DNA from: Mangrovihabitans endophyticus
GTDB taxonomy: Bacteria > Actinomycetota > Actinomycetes > Mycobacteriales > Micromonosporaceae
Assembly (NCBI RefSeq): GCF_014646155.1
Contig: NZ_BMMX01000041.1
Span: forward strand, 1 to 50,651
Length of the DNA stretch: 50,651 nucleotides
Direction of reading: 5' to 3'
How positions within the stretch are numbered: the stretch's first letter is position 1; each line of letters begins with the position of its first letter. Made by a program: the position numbers and the translations under genes. Below the pieces are notes generated by a model that worked only from the letters and a program-made list of their open reading frames with translations, searched no databases and had not been told where the DNA came from. Shown here piece by piece: positions 27,392 to 36,264 of this stretch.

Positions 27392-27841
27392 TCACGCCTG
27401 CGACGGCGAATCGGGGCGGGCGGCGACGTGTCGCAGTGCCAGCACATATCCGTCCACGCCGAGCCCGGCGATCACCCCGGTGGCCACCGCGGAGACCACC
27501 GAGTGGTGGCGGAACTCCTCCCGCGCGTGGATGTTGCTGATGTGCACCTCGACAAGCGCGGCGCGCAGCATCGCGCAGGCGTCCCGCACCGCGTAGTTGT
27601 AGTGCGACCAGGCCCCCGGGTTCAGCACCACCGGCGCCGCCTCGTCGGCCGCGGCGTGCAGCCAGGCGAGCATCTCGTGCTCGGCGTCGGTCTGCCGGAC
27701 CTCCACGTCCAGGCCCAGCCCGGCACCCGTGTCCTGGCACAGCCGGACCAGGTCCCGGTACGTGGTCAGGCCGTACACGTCGACCTGCCGGGAACCGAGA
27801 CGGCCGAGATTCGGCCCGTTGAGCACGTACACCCGCGTCAT
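27392..27841 (-). CDS. aroQ: 3-dehydroquinate dehydratase, type II
   Basis: Third step of the shikimate pathway. 149 residues, the small type II enzyme. NGPNLGRLG (8-16) with R18 and catalytic Tyr23 in DVYG, VLNPGAWSHYNYAVRDA in the middle, and VEVHISNIHAREEFRHHS with the catalytic His. The region after LGSR reads QVDVYG where many relatives have EPxxYG. The ATG overlaps the aroB stop as ATGA (27838-27841). Confidence 0.96.
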   Translation of the reverse strand: MTRVYVLNGPNLGRLGSRQVDVYGLTTYRDLVRLCQDTGAGLGLDVEVRQTDAEHEMLAWLHAAADEAAPVVLNPGAWSHYNYAVRDACAMLRAALVEVHISNIHAREEFRHHSVVSAVATGVIAGLGVDGYVLALRHVAARPDSPSQA

Positions 27842-28902
27842 CGCGCGTCTCCCGCCACCGTCGCGTACGCCTGTGCCAGCATCGTCTCGGCGGGGCCGCT
27901 GAGGATGCCCGGCTTGCCCACCGCGTCCAGCACCACGAAGCGCAGCGTGGTCGCCCGGGTCTTCTTGTCGATGCGCATCGCGGCGAGCAGGTCCGGCCAG
28001 GCGGCGGCCTCGTAACGTACCGGCAGGCCCAGCGCGGCCAGCACCGCGCGGTGCCGGGCCGCGGTGGCGTCGTCCAGCCGTCCGGCGACGCGGGCCAGCT
28101 CCGCGGCGTAGACCAGGCCGACCGCGACCGCATGGCCGTGCCTCCATCGGTAGCGTTCCCGCTTCTCGATGGCGTGCCCGAGGGTGTGCCCGTAGTTGAG
28201 GATCTCGCGCAGCCCGGACTCGCGCAGGTCCGCGCCGACCACCTCGGCCTTGACCCGCACCGCGCGCTCGACCAGTTCGGGCAGCACCGCACCGCGCGGG
28301 TCCGCCGCGGCGGCCGGGTCCGCCTCGATCAGGTCCAGGATCGCCGGGTCGGCGATGAAGCCGCACTTGACCACCTCGGCCAGGCCGGCCACCAGATCCG
28401 GCTCGGGCAGCGTGTCCAGCGCGTCGAGGTCGCAGAGCACTCCGGCGGGCGGGTGGAACGCGCCCACCAGGTTCTTGCCGGCTCCGATGTTGACGCCGGT
28501 CTTGCCGCCGACCGCGGCGTCCACCATGCCCAGCAGTGAGGTGGCCACCGGCACCCAGCGCACCCCGCGCAGCCAGCTCGCGGCGACGAAACCGGCGAGG
28601 TCGGTCACCGCTCCCCCGCCGACCCCGAGCACCATGTCCGTACGCGTGAAGCCGGCCTCGCCGAGGCGGTCCCAGCAGCGTGCGGCGACCTCGACGGACT
28701 TGCCCGCCTCGGCGTCCGGCACCTCGATCAGCAGCGTGTCCAGTCCGGTGGCCGCGGCGAGCCGCCGGGCGTGCCCGGCCAGCGGCGCGGCGAACAGCAC
28801 CGCGGCCCGCGCGGCGCCTTCGGTCCAGGACGCGGGGAGGTCCAGGGCACGCCCCACCTGGACGTCATAGGGCGAATCGCCGGAGACGTGGATCGTGGTC
28901 AC
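27838..28902 (-). CDS. aroB: 3-dehydroquinate synthase
   Basis: Second step of the shikimate pathway, NAD- and zinc-dependent. 354 residues from GTG 28902. GVGGGAVTDLAGFVA binds NAD; GGKTGVN and NLVGAFHPP follow; zinc ligands should be the Glu of AEVVKCG and the two His of NYGHTLGHAIE, plus HGHAVAVG. An alternative GTG at 28908 adds two residues. There is no clear Shine-Dalgarno. First gene of the aroB-aroQ pair. Confidence 0.95.
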   Translation of the reverse strand: MTTIHVSGDSPYDVQVGRALDLPASWTEGAARAAVLFAAPLAGHARRLAAATGLDTLLIEVPDAEAGKSVEVAARCWDRLGEAGFTRTDMVLGVGGGAVTDLAGFVAASWLRGVRWVPVATSLLGMVDAAVGGKTGVNIGAGKNLVGAFHPPAGVLCDLDALDTLPEPDLVAGLAEVVKCGFIADPAILDLIEADPAAAADPRGAVLPELVERAVRVKAEVVGADLRESGLREILNYGHTLGHAIEKRERYRWRHGHAVAVGLVYAAELARVAGRLDDATAARHRAVLAALGLPVRYEAAAWPDLLAAMRIDKKTRATTLRFVVLDAVGKPGILSGPAETMLAQAYATVAGDAR

Positions 28903-29055
28903 GACCACCGAGCGTAGTACCGCGGGTGCGCGCCGGGCCGGGCACCCCGCACCGGCCGCCGTCACCGGCGCGGGAACGGATAGGCCCTCGATATGCCGGC
29001 CGTCGACAGTCGTCTGGCCGGTTCACCCGGAACCGGCGAGACGAAGGGTTGAAAC

Positions 29056-29505
29056 ATGCGCACACCGCGTCGCACCGGCCTTGCCGCCCGGCTCGCCATG
29101 GTGATGTCCGTCGCAGCGGCGATGATCTCGGTTCCTCTGGCCACCCCCGCCCAGGCCCAGGGCAACTGTGTGGCAGGGTCGCGGGCCGCGCTGTGGGAGA
29201 ACGTCTTCAGCGTGCAACTGATGCGGACCTCGAGCTGCACCTACTACTCCAAGCTCACCATCGACGACCCGAACTGGGGCATCGGCTCGTCCATCACCTG
29301 GAAGGTGGAGCGCGAGGAGAAGACGCCGTACGGCTGGTACGTGACCGAGACCAAGAGCCGGAGCACGTACTGGGCCGCCGGCTCGTGGAACACCGGCACG
29401 GTGGAGGGGTGGTACCCGACGGCCTGGGAGGGTGACGACAAGCACCGCGCCTGCTACCGCTTCAACAGCGGATCCTGGTCGTGCACCGCATGGATGAACA
29501 TCTGA
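29056..29505 (+). CDS. Small secreted protein of unknown function
   Basis: 149 residues with a clear signal peptide: basic MRTPRR start, hydrophobic core LAMVMSVAAAMISVPL and a likely AQA cleavage site near residue 35. The mature part (about 114 residues) is rich in Trp, Tyr, Ser and Thr, with four cysteines (two early, two at the end) that could form two disulfides, and looks like a small beta protein. AAGGG lies 7 bases before the ATG. No family recognised. It stands alone between aroB and the SARP gene, with its own strong terminator. Confidence 0.8.
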   Translation: MRTPRRTGLAARLAMVMSVAAAMISVPLATPAQAQGNCVAGSRAALWENVFSVQLMRTSSCTYYSKLTIDDPNWGIGSSITWKVEREEKTPYGWYVTETKSRSTYWAAGSWNTGTVEGWYPTAWEGDDKHRACYRFNSGSWSCTAWMNI

Positions 29506-29517
29506 TCCCGGCGTGAC

Positions 29518-29550
29518 GCGCCGCGGCTCCGCAGGCCGGAGCCGCGGCGC
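29518..29550. terminator. Bidirectional terminator between convergent genes
   Basis: GCGCCGCGGCTCCG and CGGAGCCGCGGCGC form a perfect 14-bp stem around a 5-base loop. It lies between the secreted-protein stop (29505) and the SARP stop (29597). A 19-bp near-repeat starting ggcgcagtgccgga follows it (29546-29590). Confidence 0.7.
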
Positions 29551-29596
29551 AGTGCCGGAACGACGGCGCAGTGCCGGAGCCGCGGCGCAGGGCTGC

Positions 29597-30484
29597 TCAG
29601 CGCTGCGACGCGCAGTGGTGGTCGCCCAGATGGGCACGGATCTGGTTGATCAGCAGGTCGGCATGCGCCAGCAGCCGAGACGCCTCCTGGCACGGCGCCG
29701 GGTCGTTCGTCGACGGCGGTTCGGTGGCCCGCACCGGGCGGGCCTGACGGATCCGCGACTCCAGATCGCGCACCGCCGGGCCGACGTCCACCCCCACCTC
29801 TGCGGCGAGCCGCCGCCGGTGCTCCTGGCACGCCGTCAACGCCTCGGCCGGGCGTCCGCTCTCCCACAGCACCGTGGCCAACTCCCGGACCAGACCCTCG
29901 TGCAGCGGCAGGCGCTCGACCGCCGCGTACATCTCCCCGATCAGGCCGGGGTCGAGATCACTGTCGCGAGACGCGGCGCGCTGAGTGGCGATGCGCTGGT
30001 GCCACGCCTCGCCGTGCAGGCGCTCCAGCCGGACCGCCGCCGCGCCCAGCACGCCGTCGGTGATGCCCTGAAGCGGCTCGCCACGCCACAGCTTCAGCGC
30101 CGCGGCCAGCTCGCGTGCTGCCTGGGCGGCGTGCCCCGCGCGGGTGAGGTCGGCCGCCCGGCGCAGCGACGTCTCGAACGCGATCGCGTCGACCCGGTTC
30201 GGATCCAGCCGCAGCCGGTATCCGCCGCCGACCGGTTCGATCACCGCCTCGTTGCGCACCGGTCGCAGCACCCGCCGCAGACCGGTCATGCAGTTGTAGA
30301 TCTGGTCCCGGCACGTGGCCGGCGGATCGTCGGGCCACAGGCCGTCGATCAACTGCGCGGTGCCGACCGGGCGGTCGGCGGCCAGCGCGAGCATCGCCAG
30401 CGCCCGCCGGGCGCGGTTGCCGCCCACCGGACGGAGCGTGCCGCCGTGCTGCACAGACACTGGTCCCAAGAGGATGATCCGCAT
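29597..30484 (-). CDS. SARP-family transcriptional regulator
   Basis: 295 residues. An OmpR-like winged helix (about 1-95: ILLGPVSV, GGNRARRALAMLALA, LIDGLWPDDPP, LRRVLRP, GGGYRL) is joined to a bacterial transcriptional activation domain (about 100-245), the layout of Streptomyces antibiotic regulatory proteins. There is no ATPase or TPR extension, so it is the short form (ActII-ORF4 type). Such proteins bind direct repeats 8 bases off the -10 of target promoters. It is divergent from the large SGNH hydrolase gene, its most likely target. No antibiotic cluster is visible. ATG at 30484 has GGGGG five bases upstream. Confidence 0.88.
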   Translation of the reverse strand: MRIILLGPVSVQHGGTLRPVGGNRARRALAMLALAADRPVGTAQLIDGLWPDDPPATCRDQIYNCMTGLRRVLRPVRNEAVIEPVGGGYRLRLDPNRVDAIAFETSLRRAADLTRAGHAAQAARELAAALKLWRGEPLQGITDGVLGAAAVRLERLHGEAWHQRIATQRAASRDSDLDPGLIGEMYAAVERLPLHEGLVRELATVLWESGRPAEALTACQEHRRRLAAEVGVDVGPAVRDLESRIRQARPVRATEPPSTNDPAPCQEASRLLAHADLLINQIRAHLGDHHCASQR

Positions 30485-30654
30485 GCAAGCCCCCGTATCG
30501 CGTCATGCAACATCGTCCAGCCGCGACGCTAGCAAAAGTTTGGCGAACCGTTAACCGTCGTCGATGCCCCGAAACGATCTCCGACGGCGTTGATAGGGAA
30601 CGAGTAGGCGATCGCCTTAGCTTCGCCGGACAGTCCCACGTCCGAAGGAAGCCG

Positions 30655-33600
30655 ATGCCTCTGTCATCCAGACCGCCGTCACGATCCTGGTCGTTCGGAT
30701 TCGTGCTGACCGCGGCGCTGGCGGCGGTCAGCCTGGTCGCCGCGTCACCGGCACCCGCCGCACCGCCGGCCCCGGCCGATCCCGCCCCCACCGCGACGCC
30801 GGACTCGCCGTCCGGTCCGTCGATCGCCCCGTCCGACCGCGACCGCCTGTTGTCGCCCTCCTGGCGCCGCTCGTCCGACATGGCGTGGACCGCCACCGGC
30901 GACGCCGGCGGATTCCACATCATGACCGCGTCGGCGCGCACCGGGTACGCCTGGCACACCGTCACCACCCTGGCCGAGCCGGGCTTCGACACCGACCGGT
31001 GGATCGGCAACGCCTGTCTCACCGGGTCGGGCCGCCGGCTGGTGGTGGTGTACGGCCCGCGCACGTTCACCAACCGCCCGGCGCTGTTCGATCGCGGTGG
31101 TTTCACCGCCGTCGTCGACCTGGTGTCCGCGCGCGTCACCAAGGTCGCGCTGCGCGCCAGTCTGGCCTATTTCAACCCGGGGTGCGGCACCGGAGAGACC
31201 GCCGTCGTGACGCAGCTAGGCGCCAGCAACGGCGACGAGCAGACCAAACTGTCCGGCCGGTCCCGGCTGTTCCGGCTGGACGCCGCGGCGGCGAAGCTGT
31301 CCGCGCCGACCGAGGTCGCCGCCGAGCTCACCTCGGCCGTGCCGGTCGGCAAGAACATCGTCGCCGCCGGCGCCGGCCGGCTGGTGTCGGTCGACGCGCA
31401 CGGCACGATGACCCGCACCGCGAAGACCACCGGCACCGCGTACGACCTGCATCCCGACGCCGACGGCGCGGTGGTCTATCTGGACCGCTCCGGCCAACGC
31501 GGCACCGCACACCGGTTCCACCCGGGTGACGACGCCCCGGCCACACTGGCCGAAGGCCCGCTGGAGAAGATGGGCCTCAGCGCGGGCGCCGGCGGGCGGG
31601 TCTTCCTGACCGGCGCCCCGGACCGCGTCGCCAAACTGCCCGGCAGCGTGCGGCGCGTCAACGCGGACGCCGACGCGCGGGTGTCCTCGCGCGGCGAGCT
31701 CGCGGTCACCGACGTGCGCACCGCCCGCGACGCGCAGGGCACGGTGATCCCGCCGGCCGACGACGGCACCGAGGCCGTCCACATCGACGGCAAGTCGACG
31801 GCGACCGGCAAGACCCTGAGCTTCACTGCCGCACCGGCCGTGGCCACCCCGAAGGCGGCATCCGACGGTCTCGCGCCGCACCCCTCGCTGGCCTCTGCGC
31901 CCGGCGACGAGCCCTGGCACGAGGGCTCGCCGACCAATCCGGTGGACACCGAGCGGTGGTGCTCGGTGCCCCGCAACGACCCGCGAAACCAGGCCATGCA
32001 GCCCAAGCCACGGCAGGTCGAATGGGCCATCGACCAGGCGATCACCAACACGCCGTACGCCGCGCGCCCGGCCAACTGGAAGAACCTCGGCATGCCGGCG
32101 TACTCGCCGCTGGGCCTGTTCCCGCGCATCGAGCTGGACGGCGGGGGCCGCATTCCGGCACAGGTCATGCTCGGCGTGGTGGCCCAGGAATCGAACCTGT
32201 GGGAGGCCAGCCGCGTCGCGGTTCCGGGCGTCACGGCCAATCCACTGATCGGCAACTTCTACGGTCGCGACATCTACAACAACGATTCCAGCGACGACTG
32301 GGACGTGTTCTGGGAGGACTCCGACTGCGGTTACGGCGTCGCGCAGGTCACCGACGGCATGCGGCGGCAGGGCTTCGCCAAGCCGGGCGAGAGGCTGCTG
32401 CCGTACGACTCGCAGCGGGCGGTGGCGCTGGACTTCGCCGCCAACGTCGCGGCCGGGGCCCGGATCCTGCAGGACAAGTGGAACCAGACGCGGCGCGCCG
32501 GCCTGATCATCGGCGACGGCAACCCGATGGAACTGGAGAACTGGTTCTACGCGCTGTGGGCCTACAACACCGGCTTCCACCCCGACCAGCACGACGGGTC
32601 GCCGTGGGGTGTGGGCTGGGTGAACAACCCGATCAACCCGCGCTTCGACCAGAGCCGCGAACCGTTCATGGAGGACTACGAGGACGCCCGCAACCCGCAG
32701 CGGTGGCCCTACGAGGAGAAGGTGCTCGGCTTCGCCGGACACCCGCCGGAGCTACTGGAAGGGGTGGACAGCCCGGTCGCGGCCTACCGGCCGGCGTGGT
32801 GGGTCAGCGTCGACGACCGGCTGAGCGTCAAACCGCCGCTGCAGACCTTCTGCACCGCCGCGAACGATTGCTACCCGGGTGAGAAGCACCAACCGGACGC
32901 GCCCGACCTGGAGACGGAGCCGGCGGGCCCGTGCGCTCACCAGAACGAATTCGGACAGTACGACCTGCAGTGCTGGTGGAATCAGCCGGTCACGTGGAAG
33001 GGGCCGAGCCAGACCGGTCATGAGATCCTGCGGTTCGACCCGGGCTACGCCTATCAGGACGACGCCACCTCGTACCCGCCGAACTGCACCCTCAGCGGGC
33101 TGCCCAGCGGCGCCTTGGTGATCGACGACGTGAAGGATGTGCCGTCGATCCGGCCGAACTGTCCCCAGTTGTCGAACAACGCCGGCACGTTCGGCCTGCA
33201 GTTCGCCGGCACCGGCGACGACGGGCGTTTCCCGTCCAAGGTGGACTTCCACCAGCTCGGCGGCGGATTCGGCGGCCACTTCTGGTTCGCGCACACCCGC
33301 AACGACCGGGACTTCCTGAAGGTGACCGGCACCTGGACGCTGAACCAGCAGATCAACGGCTGGGCGCGGGTCATGGTGCACATGCCCGATGTCGGGGCGC
33401 AAACTCAGCAGGCGGCGTACGAGATCGATCTGGGCGACGGTTTCGGCAACGGCAAGAAACGCGTGGTCCTGCAGCGCACCCGGGAGCACCGGTGGGTCTC
33501 GCTCGGCGCGTTCCCCTTCTCCGGTACGCCGAAGGTGCGGCTGTCCACCCAGACGTACGACGGAACCGGTGACGAGGACATCGCCTGGGACGCCGTCGCG

Positions 33601-34632
33601 TTCCAGAAGCTGCCCGGCAAGCCCCGCAACCAGGTGGTGGCGCTGGGTGACTCGTACAGCTCCGGCGAGGGCGCCTCGACCAACCGGGGCGCGGACTACT
33701 ACAAGGAGACCGACTACAAGCAGTTGATCAACAATGAGGTGCGCTTCCAGAACATCTGCCACCGGTCCAAGTACGCCTGGTCCCGTCAGGCGAAGCTGTC
33801 CGACAACAGCACCTCCATCGGCGCTCGCGCCGATGGCTGGGACCCGACAATGGACTACTCGATGCTGGCCTGTTCCGGCGCCGAAACGGAGAACATCCTG
33901 CCGAATCTGACCCGTCCGGCCGGCACGTCCGCCCCGGTCAACGCCTGGAATGAGCCGGGCCAGGGCCAGTACGGCGAACTGTCCCAGTTGGACCGCGGCT
34001 TCCTCGACGAGAACACCACGCTGGTGACGATGTCCATCGGCGGCAACGACGCGCGCTTCGCCGACGTCATCCAGCAGTGCATCTTCGGGGCCGGCCTGAA
34101 GGTCTGTCAGGACACCACCCTGGACGGCGACAGCAAGCCACTCACCGAGGCCGAGCCGGAACGCATCAACGGGCCGGTGCGGCAGTCCATCGAGACGGTC
34201 CTACGCCAGATCCACGGCCAGGCACCGCACGCGAAGATCATGCTGATGGGCTATCCGAAGCTGCTGGAAGGACTCGGCAACTGCATCGGCGGGATCGGCG
34301 CCGCCGAGACGCCATGGCTCAACGACACGGCCGACGAACTGGCCGCCTCGATGAACCAGGCGGTGGCCGACGTTCGCGCGGAGGGCGTCCAGGTGTGGTT
34401 CGCCAACCCGATCAGCGCGTTCGCCGGCAAGGCGGTGTGCGGTGACCCGGAGACCGTCAACGGCGTCATCAAGGACCTGACCAGCGGGGAACAGGGACCG
34501 CTGCCGGGATTCCTGCCGGAGAGCTGGAACAAGTACGGCGCATCACACCAGTCCTTCCACCCCAAGATCGACGGGGCGGGGATCTACGCTGACGTGATGA
34601 ACTCGGTGGCCCAGGGGCAGATGGGCCTGTGA
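30655..34632 (+). CDS. Large secreted protein: transglycosylase-like, golvesin-like and SGNH hydrolase domains
   Basis: 1325 residues. A signal peptide (basic start, FVLTAALAAVSLVAASP, cleavage near APA at 38-40) is followed by a Pro/Ser linker, then repeats of short beta-rich blocks to about residue 400, possibly a propeller. Residues 480-690 resemble a lytic transglycosylase: QESN with E512, CGYGVAQVT, and ALWAYNTGF are the three family motifs. Residues about 840-990 look like a golvesin/Xly-type beta domain. Residues 993-1325 form an SGNH hydrolase: GDSYSSGEG with nucleophile S1000, IGGNDARF with N1131, and SFHP with His1302. It would act outside the cell, perhaps on wall peptidoglycan and an ester. 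The ATG at 30655 has AAGGAA four bases upstream. Confidence 0.85.
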   Translation: MPLSSRPPSRSWSFGFVLTAALAAVSLVAASPAPAAPPAPADPAPTATPDSPSGPSIAPSDRDRLLSPSWRRSSDMAWTATGDAGGFHIMTASARTGYAWHTVTTLAEPGFDTDRWIGNACLTGSGRRLVVVYGPRTFTNRPALFDRGGFTAVVDLVSARVTKVALRASLAYFNPGCGTGETAVVTQLGASNGDEQTKLSGRSRLFRLDAAAAKLSAPTEVAAELTSAVPVGKNIVAAGAGRLVSVDAHGTMTRTAKTTGTAYDLHPDADGAVVYLDRSGQRGTAHRFHPGDDAPATLAEGPLEKMGLSAGAGGRVFLTGAPDRVAKLPGSVRRVNADADARVSSRGELAVTDVRTARDAQGTVIPPADDGTEAVHIDGKSTATGKTLSFTAAPAVATPKAASDGLAPHPSLASAPGDEPWHEGSPTNPVDTERWCSVPRNDPRNQAMQPKPRQVEWAIDQAITNTPYAARPANWKNLGMPAYSPLGLFPRIELDGGGRIPAQVMLGVVAQESNLWEASRVAVPGVTANPLIGNFYGRDIYNNDSSDDWDVFWEDSDCGYGVAQVTDGMRRQGFAKPGERLLPYDSQRAVALDFAANVAAGARILQDKWNQTRRAGLIIGDGNPMELENWFYALWAYNTGFHPDQHDGSPWGVGWVNNPINPRFDQSREPFMEDYEDARNPQRWPYEEKVLGFAGHPPELLEGVDSPVAAYRPAWWVSVDDRLSVKPPLQTFCTAANDCYPGEKHQPDAPDLETEPAGPCAHQNEFGQYDLQCWWNQPVTWKGPSQTGHEILRFDPGYAYQDDATSYPPNCTLSGLPSGALVIDDVKDVPSIRPNCPQLSNNAGTFGLQFAGTGDDGRFPSKVDFHQLGGGFGGHFWFAHTRNDRDFLKVTGTWTLNQQINGWARVMVHMPDVGAQTQQAAYEIDLGDGFGNGKKRVVLQRTREHRWVSLGAFPFSGTPKVRLSTQTYDGTGDEDIAWDAVAFQKLPGKPRNQVVALGDSYSSGEGASTNRGADYYKETDYKQLINNEVRFQNICHRSKYAWSRQAKLSDNSTSIGARADGWDPTMDYSMLACSGAETENILPNLTRPAGTSAPVNAWNEPGQGQYGELSQLDRGFLDENTTLVTMSIGGNDARFADVIQQCIFGAGLKVCQDTTLDGDSKPLTEAEPERINGPVRQSIETVLRQIHGQAPHAKIMLMGYPKLLEGLGNCIGGIGAAETPWLNDTADELAASMNQAVADVRAEGVQVWFANPISAFAGKAVCGDPETVNGVIKDLTSGEQGPLPGFLPESWNKYGASHQSFHPKIDGAGIYADVMNSVAQGQMGL

Positions 34633-34635
34633 CGC

Positions 34636-34677
34636 CCGGCGGCGGCGCGGCGCATCCTGCGCCCGCGCCGCCGCCGG
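34636..34677. terminator. Bidirectional terminator after the SGNH gene
   Basis: A 15-bp GC stem (34636-34650 with 34663-34677) topped by CGCA-TCC-TGCG and one bulged C. It begins four bases past the stop of the plus-strand gene and precedes the end of the convergent oxidoreductase gene. Confidence 0.7.
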
Positions 34678-34698
34678 CCCTCGCCGCCGCATCCCGTC

Positions 34699-35661
34699 TC
34701 AGCCGTGTGCCGCCTGGCGCCCGGCGGCGTCGGGCAGCCCAGTGGCCAGCACGATCTTTCCGTGGGTGTGCCGGAGCGCCAGTTCCGTGTACGCCTCGCG
34801 CACCCGCCCCAGCGGGTACACCGCGCTGACCGGCATCACGACACGTCCCCAGGCCACCAGGTCCGCCATGTGCGCAAGCACCTCGGCCGAACTGGCGGCG
34901 GCGCTGCCCTCACCCTTCACGCCGAACTTCTGCACCGCCGCGAAGTCGATGATGGTGTCGATGCGGTCGGCGGCCACACCGAGCTTCAGGGCCCGTTCCA
35001 CGTACCCGCCGCCGAAGGTGTCGATGAAGGCGTTCACCCCGTCCGGCGCCGCGGCGCGAAGCCGGTCCTCCAAGCCGTCGCCGTAGCTGACCGGGGTGAC
35101 CCCGACCGCACGCAGCCATCGCTCGTTGGCCTCGCCCGCGATGCCGATGACGTCCGCGCCGGTCTCCCGGGCCAGTTGCACCGCCAGCGAGCCGACCCCG
35201 CCCGCGGCGCCGCTGACCGCCACCGTCTCCCCCGGTTTGAGGGCCACCGCGCGCACCGCGGCGTACGCGGTGACGCCGGCGACGAACAGGCCACCGGCCC
35301 GGATCCAGTCCAGCGTCAACGGCTTCGGCGTGACATGGCCGGCGTCCGCGGTCACGAATTCGGCCTGGGCGGACCGCTTGTCGGACCAGCCGACCACCTC
35401 ATCGCCGGGCCGCACACCTGTCACGCCGTCGCCCACCGCAGCGACCCGGCCGGCGAAGTCGCTGCCCTGCCCGGACGGGAACGTGGCCGGGAACCGCTCA
35501 TGCATGGCGCCGGACCGGATCGCGATCTCGCCGGGGTTGATCCCGGCCGCCACGACCTCCACCACAACCTGCCCGGACGACGGGTCGTCCGGGCGGGGCA
35601 CGTCGACGACGTGGAGCACGTCGACGTCGCCGTACTGATCGAAGCGCACCGCGCGGGTCAT
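34699..35661 (-). CDS. NADPH:quinone oxidoreductase-like MDR protein
   Basis: 320 residues of the medium-chain dehydrogenase/reductase family, quinone-reductase branch. The N-terminal GroES-like half has GINPGEIAIRSG and GSDFAGRVAAVG; the Rossmann half has SGAAGGVGSLAVQLAR, the NADP-binding AxxGGVG pattern. No zinc-binding Cys/His set is present, which fits zinc-free quinone reductases. Substrate unknown. Of two ATGs (35667 and 35661), the second has GGGAGG with an 8-base spacer and is preferred. It follows the aro genes but is separated from aroK by 81 bases and may have its own promoter. Confidence 0.88.
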   Translation of the reverse strand: MTRAVRFDQYGDVDVLHVVDVPRPDDPSSGQVVVEVVAAGINPGEIAIRSGAMHERFPATFPSGQGSDFAGRVAAVGDGVTGVRPGDEVVGWSDKRSAQAEFVTADAGHVTPKPLTLDWIRAGGLFVAGVTAYAAVRAVALKPGETVAVSGAAGGVGSLAVQLARETGADVIGIAGEANERWLRAVGVTPVSYGDGLEDRLRAAAPDGVNAFIDTFGGGYVERALKLGVAADRIDTIIDFAAVQKFGVKGEGSAAASSAEVLAHMADLVAWGRVVMPVSAVYPLGRVREAYTELALRHTHGKIVLATGLPDAAGRQAAHG

Positions 35662-35742
35662 GTGCATCGCCTCCCCGAGGCGTACGGAAAACTCTCTGAG
35701 TCTCCGCTTACCCGCCCAGCGCCGCGCCGATCGTCTGATGCG

Positions 35743-36264
35743 TCACGTCGTCGCGTCGCCGGCCGGGGCCAGCAGCGCCGCGAGTTGCGCCGCGATCGCC
35801 TCCGGCTCCCGGCCGTCGGTGGCGATCGTGTGCGTGGCCACCTCGGCGTACAGCGGACGGCGCTGCTCCATCAGATATTTCAGGGTGGCCCGCGGGTTCA
35901 CGCTCAGCAGCGGACGGCCCGCGCCCAGGCCGACGCGCTTGACCGCGTCCGGCAGCTCCACGGACAGGAACACCACCGTGTGCGGGGCGAGCGCCGCCCG
36001 CGTACCCGGGTCCATGATCGCGCCGCCGCCGAGCGCGAAGATCCCCTCGAAGGAGCCCAGCGTGCCGGCCACCGCCTCGCGTTCCATGGCCCGGAACGCC
36101 GGCTCACCGTCGTCGATGAAGATCTCCGGGATCGGCTTGCCGGCCTTCGCCTCAATCACCGCGTCGGCGTCCAGGAACGGCACGTCCAGCAGCGCGGCCA
36201 GGGTCTGACCCACCGTCGTCTTGCCGGCCCCGGGCGGGCCGACGATCACCGCCGCCGGCGCCAT
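35743..36264 (-). CDS. aroK: Shikimate kinase
   Basis: Phosphorylates shikimate with ATP. 173 residues. Walker A GPPGAGKTTVG is at about 8-18; the shikimate site has the Asp of DADAVIE, the Arg of AFRAMER and ALGGGAIM; the lid Arg is in GRPLLS and a further Arg in RRPLYAEVA. The ATG overlaps the aroC stop by one base (TGATG). Confidence 0.95.
   Translation of the reverse strand: MAPAAVIVGPPGAGKTTVGQTLAALLDVPFLDADAVIEAKAGKPIPEIFIDDGEPAFRAMEREAVAGTLGSFEGIFALGGGAIMDPGTRAALAPHTVVFLSVELPDAVKRVGLGAGRPLLSVNPRATLKYLMEQRRPLYAEVATHTIATDGREPEAIAAQLAALLAPAGDATT

Noticed and set aside
30607..30616. GGCGATCGCC palindrome upstream of the SGNH gene, as in the pyrB repeats and like cyanobacterial HIP1
   Set aside because: Only the 10-bp core is shared; the rest of the 51-bp repeat is absent.
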